Shown here piece by piece: positions 52,562 to 60,356 of a DNA stretch of 64,000 nucleotides. The stretch covers positions 80,886-144,885 of the forward strand of contig DASZAY010000012.1 of assembly GCA_035944555.1 (NCBI GenBank), in the 5' to 3' direction. The position numbers and the translations under genes were made by a program. The stretch is from CADCWK01 sp035944555. GTDB lineage: Bacteria; Chloroflexota; Chloroflexia; Thermomicrobiales; UBA6265. Below the pieces are notes generated by a model that searched no databases, was not told the DNA's origin, and was given only the letters and a program-made list of their open reading frames with translations. Position 1 is the stretch's first letter, and each line of letters opens with the position of its first letter.

Positions 52562-54106
52562 TTACTCGCGCGCCAGCACGGCGAGGGTCAGCAGGACCAG
52601 TCGGGCGGTCGCCCGGGTGTAGTCAGTGTCGACGCCGTCGATCGTATCGCAGGTGCAGTTGATCAGCGGATCGCCGTAGAGCATGCTCGCGACGAGGATC
52701 GTCGGGATACCGGCGTTGGTCAGCGGGACTTCATCTGCCACGATCGCCGGGTTTTGCCGTGGGGCGACGTTGAGCTCGAACCCGACGTCGTCATAAACAG
52801 TCAGCAGGATGTCCTGGATGAACGCGGACGATGGCGACGCGTTGACGTAGAGCACCCGGTAGCCGTAGGCGGTGCCGACCGAGTCGATGTTGATCCCACC
52901 GCCGTAGGGTGTGCCTTCCTCGATCGCTCGATCCCCGAACGCAAAAGCTCCCTGCAGCCCCACCTCCTCTCCATTGAGGGCGACCAGCCGGACCGGGTAG
53001 GTCAACTCGTACCCGGAGAGGACCCGGGCCGCTTCGAGCAGGACGGCTACACCTGTGCCGTTGTCCAATGCGCCCGGAGCGATGTCGTTGCCCGGCGTAT
53101 CTTCGGCGATCGTGTCGAAGTGGGCGAATGCCGCCCAGATCGGGCCCTCGACCTTGCCCGGGATCTCGGCCACGACATTGAGGGACAGCATCCCGTTGCT
53201 GGCGACGTAGTCCTCGTACCAGACGTCCAGCCCGTAGGCGGCAAAGCGAAGGAACAGATATTCGGCCGCTATCTGGTTGCCCGGCAGGGCGAAGTACCGG
53301 GAGCCGGGAGTGCCGGGCTCGACGCCGGAGGACGCCAGGTCGGCGATCGTCCAGATGATCTCGCTCTCGTTCGCGTCCAGCGCCTGGTCGACGGCATCGG
53401 AGACCGCAGGCCGGCTGCCCCCGGGCTGAGCCGTGAGCTGCGGAGTCCCGGCCGGGACGTACGGCATGACCTTTTCGACTACCGTCCCGGCGGCGAGGAG
53501 TTCCGCGACGAAGGCGGGCACGGACGCCAAGGCGACGATGCTCGTCGCGGCCTCCTCGTCGACCACCGTCCCGGTCGCCTCGATCAACTCGCGATTGGGC
53601 CGTGCCGGCCCATCGGTGATCGCATAGAGGTTGAGTGACGGCGCCTCGTCGACGATGTGGACCGGTTCGGCACCGGCAGCGACCAACCACCCGAGGTCGG
53701 GCGGCGTGCCGCCGACCCAGACGGCCGTCTCCGTCCGGTACGACGCCCGCATGCCAGTCGACTCAAGGGCGGTGTCGGTCGCCGGTCCGCTGGCGAACCG
53801 GACCAGACATGGGCCGGCGCAATCGAACGCGTCGACCGGTGTGGCCCGGACGTCGGGGGTGGCTGCCGGAGTGGCACTTACCGGGGTCGCACCGATCGGC
53901 GTGGCACTCACCGGAGTAGCACTTACCGGGGTGCCGACGGCCGGCGTTCCGCTCGTGGGGGTTGCGGCTACGGGACTCGACGGCGCCGGTGTGGCTCGCT
54001 CGACGCGACCCCACGCGCCGGCAGGGAGCATCGATCCGACGATGACCAGGACGACGACGATCAGCAGGATCGGTCGGGGAGTGACCGCACCACGATTCCA
54101 GCGCAT
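52562..54106 (-). CDS. Secreted M28-family metallopeptidase, one zinc ligand apparently substituted
   Basis: 514 residues from ATG 54106, with GGAG 6 bases upstream. A signal/anchor helix (ILLIVVVLVIVGSMLPAG) is followed by a linker rich in SATPV/GATPV units (about 38-92), a beta-rich pre-domain, then the M28 catalytic domain from about 245. Metal ligands visible are His329 and Asp331 (AHFDT), bridging Asp348 (GALDNGTG), the Glu pair 380-381 (NGEEVGL), and Asp408 (INIDSVG). The last His of the family (DPCYHxxCDT type) is here Asn483 in DPLINCTCDT. Probably an exported aminopeptidase or a derivative with altered metal use. Divergent from the cobalamin-riboswitch locus. Confidence 0.85.
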   Translation of the reverse strand: MRWNRGAVTPRPILLIVVVLVIVGSMLPAGAWGRVERATPAPSSPVAATPTSGTPAVGTPVSATPVSATPIGATPVSATPAATPDVRATPVDAFDCAGPCLVRFASGPATDTALESTGMRASYRTETAVWVGGTPPDLGWLVAAGAEPVHIVDEAPSLNLYAITDGPARPNRELIEATGTVVDEEAATSIVALASVPAFVAELLAAGTVVEKVMPYVPAGTPQLTAQPGGSRPAVSDAVDQALDANESEIIWTIADLASSGVEPGTPGSRYFALPGNQIAAEYLFLRFAAYGLDVWYEDYVASNGMLSLNVVAEIPGKVEGPIWAAFAHFDTIAEDTPGNDIAPGALDNGTGVAVLLEAARVLSGYELTYPVRLVALNGEEVGLQGAFAFGDRAIEEGTPYGGGINIDSVGTAYGYRVLYVNASPSSAFIQDILLTVYDDVGFELNVAPRQNPAIVADEVPLTNAGIPTILVASMLYGDPLINCTCDTIDGVDTDYTRATARLVLLTLAVLARE

Positions 54107-54305
54107 CACGAACTCCAGCAATCGACAACACCAACCACGATTACCTGTACATACACCGGGCGGAGTGTACCGCGATACGATGACTGATCCGATCCAGGGA
54201 TACCGGGCTCTTTCGCGATCGTCGTTGACACGCAGGCCGGAGCGGGCGATGCTTCCCAGCGGCTTCGCCCGGGTGGGCGAGCCGCGACACGACTGACAAC
54301 CCAGG
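54107..54305. other. Divergent intergenic region before the cobalamin riboswitch
   Basis: About 200 bases between the peptidase start and the riboswitch. It must contain the promoters of both units. An AT-richer stretch at 54120-54190 (GATTACCTGTACATACA) is the likely site. No clear -35/-10 pair assigned. Confidence 0.35.
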
Positions 54306-54445
54306 GCGATCGGGCGTCTCTCCGCGGGCATGAATGCTGGCGGAGGAGACGAGACGGGGGAAGCCGGTGAGAATCCGGCGCTGTCCCGCAACTGTGACGG
54401 ACGGACGAGAGTCCACTCCGGAGCCAGGCTACCCGTTCCGATCGC
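54306..54445 (+). promoter_or_regulatory. Cobalamin (adenosylcobalamin-type) riboswitch aptamer
   Basis: The conserved core is readable: GGGGGAAGCCGGTGAGAATC from 54356, continuing with CCGGCGCTGTCCCGCAACTG, which is the standard B12 riboswitch P4-P6 core. The B12-box form GAGCCAGGCTACC follows at 54421. P1 closes the aptamer: GCGATCGG (54306-54313) is the exact complement of CCGATCGC (54438-54445). It lies 190 bases ahead of the first gene of the uptake locus, so that locus is expected to be repressed when cobalamin is plentiful. Confidence 0.93.
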
Positions 54446-54516
54446 GACCGGCCCCTCCGAGAGAGAGGGCATCCGGCGACCGGCTTCGCGATAGCTTCGC
54501 GTCTACCGGCCGACCG

Positions 54517-54555
54517 ACGCCCGTTCCTCATCCGCGAGGGACGGGCGTTTCCGTT
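54517..54555 (+). terminator. Riboswitch expression-platform terminator hairpin
   Basis: 54517-54529 pairs with 54536-54548 over 13 positions (one G-U) around a 6-base loop, followed by TTCCGTTTC. Its place between the aptamer and the first start codon suggests ligand-dependent transcription termination. Confidence 0.65.
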
Positions 54556-54636
54556 TCAAGCCCACGGGGCCAGAGGACGGGACCACGGGATCGATCGGAA
54601 ATCGCGCTGGACGACTCGTCGCGGAGAAGAGATGTC

Positions 54637-55668
54637 ATGGTTGTTCCGTTCCACACACTGACTGGTGAGATCGCTCGCCGTCTCGCTGCCCTGCTGATCG
54701 CGCTGGCACTCGTCGGCGGGCTGGCGGCTCCGGCCGCCGCTCAGGAGGCCACTCCAGGGGCTGGTACGCCGTCGGCGGGGACGCCTGCGGCCTCCGTTGT
54801 CGGGCTCGGTGGCGTTGATCTCGCCGCTGCCGCGGCCGGGCTGATCGCCGTCCAGGATGCCGGTGGTGGCTTCATCGGCTTCAGCGGTGACGCCGATCCT
54901 GGCGTGACGACTGACGCCGTCATGGCGCTTGTCGCGGCCGAAGAAGCTGGCGTCGATGTCGGCGACAGCATCGACCTCGCCCTCGGCTACCTCGAGAGCG
55001 AAGGCGCCGCCTACGCGGAGATCGGGATCGGCCAGGCCGCCAAGCTGGTCCTGGCGGTTGTCGCCGCGGGCGCCGATCCGGCGGCATTCGGCGGGACGGA
55101 CCTTGTGGAGGCCATCGAAGGTATCGAGATCGTCGACGGAGTGATCGGCACCGGCTACTTCGACGCCGCCTACGTGACGCTCGCCGCCGCGGCGCTCGAG
55201 AGCGAGCGGACCAGCGAGTTCAGCGACGCACTGCTCGCTGGCCAGCTTGAGGACGGCTCCTGGGCGTACTCGCCCGGCGCGGCTGTCGGCGACGGTGATA
55301 GCAACACGACCGCGCTGGCGCTGCAGGCCATTGTCGCGACCGGCAACGCCGAAGACCCGGCGATTGAGGCCGGGCTGGCCTACCTTGCGACGGTCCGGGC
55401 CGAGAACGGAGGCTACGGGTACGCCGCCGTCACCGATGTGCCAACCGTCGCCGATGCTAATTCCACCGCGCTGGTGATCCAGGCGCTGATCGCGACCAGC
55501 ACCCCGGTCGATGATGCCGGATTCCAGGCCGATACCGAGGCGCTGGCGGCGTTCCAGCTGGAGTCCGGTCAGTTCGCCTACCTCCTCGACGATCCGACCG
55601 ACAACCTGTTCGCGACCGTCCAGGCCATCCCGGCCGCCGCCGGACTGCCGCTGCCCGTCGCCGCCTGA
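54637..55668 (+). CDS. Secreted prenyltransferase-repeat protein, transcobalamin/intrinsic-factor alpha-domain-like
   Basis: 343 residues. A signal peptide (LAALLIALALVGGLAAPAAAQ) is followed by an ATPG/GTP linker (about 37-52). Then come helical repeats of the squalene-cyclase/prenyltransferase type: LLAGQLEDGSWAYSPG near 199-214, STALVIQALIATS near 276-288, and AFQLESGQFAYLLDD near 305-319. The end reads NLFATVQAIPAAAG, like the alpha/alpha-barrel end of vertebrate transcobalamin and intrinsic factor (TxQalPAL type). It is the first gene after a cobalamin riboswitch, and the next gene encodes a DUF4430 protein, the other domain of those vertebrate carriers. I infer an extracellular corrinoid-binding role; no catalytic DxDD motif of cyclases is present. 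Binding itself is unproven. Confidence 0.75.
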   Translation: MVVPFHTLTGEIARRLAALLIALALVGGLAAPAAAQEATPGAGTPSAGTPAASVVGLGGVDLAAAAAGLIAVQDAGGGFIGFSGDADPGVTTDAVMALVAAEEAGVDVGDSIDLALGYLESEGAAYAEIGIGQAAKLVLAVVAAGADPAAFGGTDLVEAIEGIEIVDGVIGTGYFDAAYVTLAAAALESERTSEFSDALLAGQLEDGSWAYSPGAAVGDGDSNTTALALQAIVATGNAEDPAIEAGLAYLATVRAENGGYGYAAVTDVPTVADANSTALVIQALIATSTPVDDAGFQADTEALAAFQLESGQFAYLLDDPTDNLFATVQAIPAAAGLPLPVAA

Positions 55669-55729
55669 TGAGATTCGCCGGGTCGCTCCCATTGCGGTCC
55701 GGCGAACGGAACCGATTGAACCCACGACC

Positions 55730-56416
55730 ATGAGACACATTCCCGTCCCGCTGCCGATCCTCGCTGTCGCCCTCCTGCTGATCACCATCCTGTCCCTCGA
55801 TGGGACGGTGGTGGCTGGACAGGACGCGGCCGCCGGATCGGTCAGCCGGGCGGGAATCGTCGTTCTCCACGGTGACGGATCCCGGACCGACGCCGTCGTG
55901 GCGTTCCCGGGCGCCGACGTGTCCGGTGTCGAACTGCTCCGGCAATCGGGGATCGAGGTCCTCGCCGTCCCGTTCGGCGGCCTCGGTGAAGGGATCTGCC
56001 AGATCGAACAGGAAGGCTGCGAGATCTCGGAGTGCCGGCGGACCGTCTGCCAGGCGACGCGTGACGCCCCCTACTGGCAACTGTTCGACCGGGTCGCGGC
56101 TGACGGGACATGGCAGTCGGCCCGTCTGGGGGCCTCCGCCTCCCGGGTGAGGGACGGGCAGGTCGTCGTCTGGGCCTGGACCAACGATCCGATCGACCTG
56201 CCTCGCCTGGACCTGCCCGCGGTCGCGACCGCGGCGGGACTGGACCAGGAAGCCCTCGAGACGTTCGGGCAGGACGGCCCGGACGCGGTCGTCGCGTCGG
56301 GGTATACGAGCCCGTCCGCCCCGGTGACATCGAGTGCGGGGCTGATTGGCCTGCTGGCGATCATCGTGACCGGCGCGGTCATCCTGCTCGGCAGGCGCCT
56401 ACGTATGGTCCGATGA
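55730..56416 (+). CDS. Membrane-anchored DUF4430 (transcobalamin-like C-terminal domain) protein
   Basis: 228 residues. An N-terminal signal helix (LPILAVALLLITILSLDGTVV), a DUF4430-like domain at about 40-152, a spacer, and a C-terminal helix (203-221, AGLIGLLAIIVTGAVILLG) before a basic end, so the domain is tethered outside the membrane. Family hallmarks are VSGVELLRQSGIEV (the VxxLLxxxGI helix), the GEGICQIE strand, YWQLFDRVAADGTW, and RVRDGQVVVWAWT at the end. Four Cys (90, 97, 102, 107) probably form two disulfides. In vertebrate B12 carriers this beta domain closes over cobalamin held by the alpha barrel; here it is encoded separately, 61 bases after the barrel gene. Its stop overlaps the EcfT start (ATGA). 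Confidence 0.72.
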   Translation: MRHIPVPLPILAVALLLITILSLDGTVVAGQDAAAGSVSRAGIVVLHGDGSRTDAVVAFPGADVSGVELLRQSGIEVLAVPFGGLGEGICQIEQEGCEISECRRTVCQATRDAPYWQLFDRVAADGTWQSARLGASASRVRDGQVVVWAWTNDPIDLPRLDLPAVATAAGLDQEALETFGQDGPDAVVASGYTSPSAPVTSSAGLIGLLAIIVTGAVILLGRRLRMVR

Positions 56417-57891
56417 CGATTCCGGCGATCCCACGGCCCCGGAACGTGCCGTCCGTCCGGCGCACCCGACGACCATTATCCGGTTCCTTGCCGTCCGGTC
56501 GCAGCCGACCCGACAGGAGAATCAGTGGGGCGCAGGGGTCGCGCTCCCAGGTCCGGGCCGTCACGCCGATCTCGGAACGACCTTCGACGTACCGTGATCC
56601 GGTTGACGCGACGCAGGTCCTCGATCCGCGCGTCTGGCTCGTCTGGCTGGCGGCAGTCACGTTCCCGGCTCTGGCTGGCCGGAACCCGTTTCCGCTTTTC
56701 GGGTTGCTGATCGTGGTCATCGTCGTCCGGGGAGCCTGGGCGCCGGCACTCGTCCGGGAGGCGGGCTGGGTGCTGGTCCTCCGGATCGCCCTCTTCGCCG
56801 CCGTCCTCAGCGTCCTCTTCAACCTGCTGGCGGCCCCGTTCGGCGACCAGGTCCTCGTCCGGCTCCCGTCGTGGTGGCCGCTCGGCGACGTCATGACGCT
56901 CAACGCCCTGACCTACGGGCTGATGGGGGCGCTGGCGATCGTCGTGATCGTCCTCGCGGGAACCATCGCCGGGGCGCTGGTCGACTGGCCGGAGCTGCTG
57001 CGGATGGTGCCAGGGCGGCTGCTCCCGCTCGCCGTTGCCGGGAGCATCGCCTGGGCGTTCGTCCCGCGGACCGTGTCGACGATCCGGGACATCCGCGACG
57101 CCCAGCGGAGCCGGGGCTTGCGCTTCGAGTCGGCCCGGGCGGTCCTGCCACTGCTGGTCCCGCTGATCGCGACCTCGCTGGAACGCGCGTCCACGACGGC
57201 CGAGGCGCTGGAATCGCGAGGGTTCGGCGGCAGTTCGGGTCTGTCGCGAAGCCGCCGTCGCCGGGGCGCGAGGGCCATGCTGGCCGGAGGTGCAGCCCTG
57301 GGGGTCCTCGCCGCAACCACCTGGCTGAATGGAGACCGGACCGTGGCCGGACCCACCGCCCCTGGGGCGATCGTCCTGCTCGTCTGGGGCCTTCTCCTAT
57401 CGCGCCAGTCGTCGGGCCGGACCCGCTATCGCCAACGTCGCTGGACCGGCGCGGACCGGGTGATCCTCGCGGCGGCGGCAGCCTCCCTCGGGTTGTCAGT
57501 CCTCGTCTGGCTCCGGCACCGGGAGGCGGTTGCCTGGAGCCCGTATCCCGATGTCGTCTGGCCCGCAGGCGACGGCTGGCTGATGGTGGCGATCCTCCTG
57601 CTGTTCGCGCCCGCGGTCGCCGCCCCCCTGGTCGTGCAGCGCGGGGAGTCGGCAAGCCGGGACGCTCTCGTCCAGTCCCCGGAAGCTCCCGGGACTTTCA
57701 CGGTCGCGGTCGTCAAGGACAACGCGCCAGGACTAATGTCCCCGGCCAGTCGCCGCGGTCACCATTCCCGGCAGCGACCGTTCGCGTGCTGGCCTCCGCG
57801 GGTCATCAACCGCGGCAGGCAAGATCATGAGGTGCCCCGGTTGCTCGACGTGGTACCCAGGTCCGATCTGAGGCTCGCCGGGGATGATTGA
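56413..57891 (+). CDS. ECF transporter transmembrane component EcfT, enlarged
   Basis: 492 residues from ATG 56413, overlapping the previous stop. After 65 hydrophilic residues come five membrane segments and then the two Arg-Gly coupling motifs that define EcfT/CbiQ: QRSRG (231-235) and ESRG (267-270), separated by about 32 residues. Typical EcfT ends soon after; this one continues with about four more hydrophobic segments (around 288-430) and a basic tail. EcfT links the ATPases to a substrate-binding S protein in vitamin and cobalt/nickel importers. Riboswitch control and neighbours indicate cobalamin or a precursor. No S-component gene follows. Confidence 0.87.
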   Translation: MTIPAIPRPRNVPSVRRTRRPLSGSLPSGRSRPDRRISGAQGSRSQVRAVTPISERPSTYRDPVDATQVLDPRVWLVWLAAVTFPALAGRNPFPLFGLLIVVIVVRGAWAPALVREAGWVLVLRIALFAAVLSVLFNLLAAPFGDQVLVRLPSWWPLGDVMTLNALTYGLMGALAIVVIVLAGTIAGALVDWPELLRMVPGRLLPLAVAGSIAWAFVPRTVSTIRDIRDAQRSRGLRFESARAVLPLLVPLIATSLERASTTAEALESRGFGGSSGLSRSRRRRGARAMLAGGAALGVLAATTWLNGDRTVAGPTAPGAIVLLVWGLLLSRQSSGRTRYRQRRWTGADRVILAAAAASLGLSVLVWLRHREAVAWSPYPDVVWPAGDGWLMVAILLLFAPAVAAPLVVQRGESASRDALVQSPEAPGTFTVAVVKDNAPGLMSPASRRGHHSRQRPFACWPPRVINRGRQDHEVPRLLDVVPRSDLRLAGDD

Positions 57892-59506
57892 GCGGCCAGC
57901 AAGGACCATCGCGCGGCTGGCCAATGTCTCGTACCGCTACCCTGGCGCCACGCGTCCCGTCCTCACCTCGGTGGACTGGGAGATCCCGGATGGCGCGTTC
58001 GTCGTCGTCGCCGGCGCGTCTGGCAGCGGCAAGAGCACCCTGCTGCGGACCCTCAACGGTCTGGTGCCCCACTACTCCGGCGGGCGCTTCGGTGGGCGGG
58101 TCACGGTGGCCGGCCTGGATACCCGCCGCCATGGTCCTCGTGAGCTGGCGAGATCGGTGGGGTTCGTCTTCCAGGACCCGGAAGCGCAGCTCGTCACAAC
58201 CCGGGTGGTAGACGAGATCGCGTTTGGCCCGGAACAGTTCGGGATGCCCACGCGGGCGCTACGGGTTCGGGTCGAGGAGGCGCTCGACCTGGTCGGGATC
58301 GCCCACTTGGGCGGCCGGGAGATCGCCACGCTCTCCGGGGGCGAGCGACAGCGCGTCGCCATCGCCGCCGCCATGGCGCTCGGTCCGCGTCTGCTCGTCC
58401 TCGATGAACCGACCAGCCAGCTGGACCCGTGGTCGACCGAGGAGGTGATCGCGGCGCTCGTCCGGCTCAATTCCGATCACGGGATCACGGTCGTCATCGC
58501 CGAGCATCGCCTGGACCAGCTGGCTGCCGGAGCCGACCGCTTGCGGATGGCGATCGAGGACGGACGCTGGCTGGAGGGTCCACCAACCTCGGTTGTGGCC
58601 GACGGGCGGGTGCCCGATCTGCTCCTGCCGTCCGTCGTGCGTCTCGGGCGGCGGCTGGGCTGGTCGCCGCTGCCACTGACGGTCAAGGCGGCCCGCGTCG
58701 CCGCTGCCGGCACACCGGTGAGGATCAGTGCCCCGCGAACCGCCACCGCCGACGGTCAGACGCTGATCTCGGCTCAGGGCCTGCGCCTGGAGCATCCGGT
58801 TCCGGGCGGTGCGCGGCCGGTCCTCGCTGATGTCAACCTGCGACTTCGTGAGGGCGAGATCGTGTCCCTTGTCGGGCGGAACGGGTCGGGAAAGTCGACG
58901 CTGCTCCGTGCCCTCGCCGGCCTGCATCGTCCCTCCGCGGGGAGCATTCGCTGGCCTGGCGATGCCACCCGGCCCCTGGACGGGATCGTCGGTTACCTGC
59001 CCCAGGACCCGTCGGCGTTGTTGTTCAACGAGCGGGTCGAGGACGAGCTGGCAATCGGGCGGTCCGCCGCCGAACGGGCCGGACGACCTGAGCCGTCGTG
59101 TGAGGCATTGCTGGCGTGGCTCGGACTGGCCGATCTCGCCGACCGGCACCCGCGCGATCTGAGCTCGGGGCAACGGCAGCGGGTCGCGATCGCCGCGGTC
59201 CTGGCCGCCGCGCCGTCCGTCGTCCTGCTCGACGAGCCAACGCGCGGAATGGACGGCGTCCGGAAGGCTGAGTTGATCGCCCTGCTCCGGGAGCTGGCCG
59301 GCACCGGTCTCGCCATCGTTGTGGCGACCCATGACATGGAACTCGCTGCTGCCGTGGCCCATCGGGTCGTGATGCTGGGTGGGGGAGAAGTGATCGCGGA
59401 TGGGCATCCGCGATCGGTACTCGGCTCGGCGCTGGGTTACAGCCCCCAGGTGAGCCGGGTCCTCGGGCCGGACGTCCTCAGCGTCGAGGACGTCGAACGA
59501 GGCTGA
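57884..59506 (+). CDS. Fused double ECF ATPase (EcfA1-EcfA2)
   Basis: 540 residues with two complete ABC ATPase domains. Domain 1: Walker A GASGSGKST (44-52), Q-loop FVFQDPEAQLVTTRVVDEIAFGPE (typical EcfA), signature LSGGERQR, Walker B LLVLDEPTSQLD, and H-loop AEHRL. Domain 2: Walker A GRNGSGKST, Q-loop YLPQDPSALLFNERVEDELAIG, signature LSSGQRQR, Walker B VVLLDEPTRGMD, and ATHD. The second signature has Ser for the first Gly. Joined by a linker of roughly 50 residues. Starts 8 bases inside the EcfT end, so it is translationally coupled. It supplies the energy for the riboswitch-controlled importer. Confidence 0.95.
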   Translation: MIERPARTIARLANVSYRYPGATRPVLTSVDWEIPDGAFVVVAGASGSGKSTLLRTLNGLVPHYSGGRFGGRVTVAGLDTRRHGPRELARSVGFVFQDPEAQLVTTRVVDEIAFGPEQFGMPTRALRVRVEEALDLVGIAHLGGREIATLSGGERQRVAIAAAMALGPRLLVLDEPTSQLDPWSTEEVIAALVRLNSDHGITVVIAEHRLDQLAAGADRLRMAIEDGRWLEGPPTSVVADGRVPDLLLPSVVRLGRRLGWSPLPLTVKAARVAAAGTPVRISAPRTATADGQTLISAQGLRLEHPVPGGARPVLADVNLRLREGEIVSLVGRNGSGKSTLLRALAGLHRPSAGSIRWPGDATRPLDGIVGYLPQDPSALLFNERVEDELAIGRSAAERAGRPEPSCEALLAWLGLADLADRHPRDLSSGQRQRVAIAAVLAAAPSVVLLDEPTRGMDGVRKAELIALLRELAGTGLAIVVATHDMELAAAVAHRVVMLGGGEVIADGHPRSVLGSALGYSPQVSRVLGPDVLSVEDVERG

Positions 59507-59548
59507 GGGGACCTGAGTCGTCGGGCAGGAACGTTCGACCGATGGGAC

Positions 59549-60190
59549 CTAGGAGGGAGTCTCGTCGGTTTCGTCAACAGCCTGGTCGGCTCTTGCTCCG
59601 AGCGCTGGCAGGACGACTGCGTCGATATACCGGTACATGTACTCCGCATCCGGATCACACTGTTCGGCCATCGGGCGGGCCAGTGCGGCCCCAGCCATCA
59701 TGTGCTGAAGGAACTCGGCGGCGTCCGATCGGTTCGGCATCTCGCCGCGCTCGATCGCCCGGCCGAGCATCTGGTTGAGCAGCTGGCGCCCCGGTCCCGC
59801 GACCTCGGCCTCGATCGCCCGGGCGAGCTCCGGGTGTCGCCGGCCGGCCTCCGAGAGGCTGCAGATCAGGTCCATCCGCGCGTTGCTGCCCGAGTACCGG
59901 CGGGCGATCTCCCGCAGGTCGCCACGCAGGCTGCCGGTATCGATGTTGGCCACGGTGGTGTATTTCAGGTGCCGCATCGCTGCGGCGACGAGCACTTCCT
60001 TGGATCCCCACTGCCGATAAAGGGTCGCCTTGCTGGACTTCGTCGCCGTGGCGATCTGGTCCATCGTCAGGTTGTCGTAGCCCTCGGCCGCGACCAGTTC
60101 CAGGATGCAGTCATGGATCTCCGCCTCGCGCTCTGGCGAGAGGCGGGACCGGCGGGCGAGAGGTTCGGTTGTCAGCCCACTGGTCATCAT
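59549..60190 (-). CDS. TetR/AcrR family transcriptional regulator
   Basis: 213 residues from the first of two ATG codons (60190). N-terminal HTH at about residues 22-68: REAEIHDCILELVAAEGYDN, then LTMDQIATATKSSKATLYRQ and the helix WGSKEVLVAAAMRHL. The C-terminal ligand-binding domain resembles TetR_C of the YcdC/AcrR kind (MLGRAIERGEMPNR, FLQHMMAGAAL). Located downstream of the DHA2 exporter on the same strand, separated by a hairpin. The likely target is the palindromic pair upstream of that exporter; the effector is probably an exported drug. Confidence 0.9.
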   Translation of the reverse strand: MMTSGLTTEPLARRSRLSPEREAEIHDCILELVAAEGYDNLTMDQIATATKSSKATLYRQWGSKEVLVAAAMRHLKYTTVANIDTGSLRGDLREIARRYSGSNARMDLICSLSEAGRRHPELARAIEAEVAGPGRQLLNQMLGRAIERGEMPNRSDAAEFLQHMMAGAALARPMAEQCDPDAEYMYRYIDAVVLPALGARADQAVDETDETPS

Positions 60191-60310
60191 GTGAGTCCCT
60201 GACGCTTCGTCGCGTCGATGGTCGCGAGGGGCGAAAGAACGGGGAACCGATAATCCTTCGTTATTGTGCCATACCGCGGCGGTCGGAAGTGCCGCTCCGG
60301 GGCAGCGAAG

Positions 60311-60340
60311 CCGGGCCGCCACGCTACCGTGGCGGCCCGG
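60311..60340 (-). terminator. Stem-loop between the exporter and TetR genes
   Basis: A perfect 13-bp stem (CCGGGCCGCCACG with its complement) and 4-base loop, 17 bases downstream of the exporter stop on the minus strand. The TetR gene therefore probably has its own promoter in 60200-60300 or depends on read-through. Confidence 0.7.
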
Positions 60341-60356
60341 CACTTCGCCGTCCGGA

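Noticed and set aside
54637..55668. Barrel protein as a squalene/terpene cyclase
   Set aside because: It is secreted, short, lacks a DxDD catalytic motif and sits behind a cobalamin riboswitch with a DUF4430 partner; the repeats alone do not show cyclase activity.
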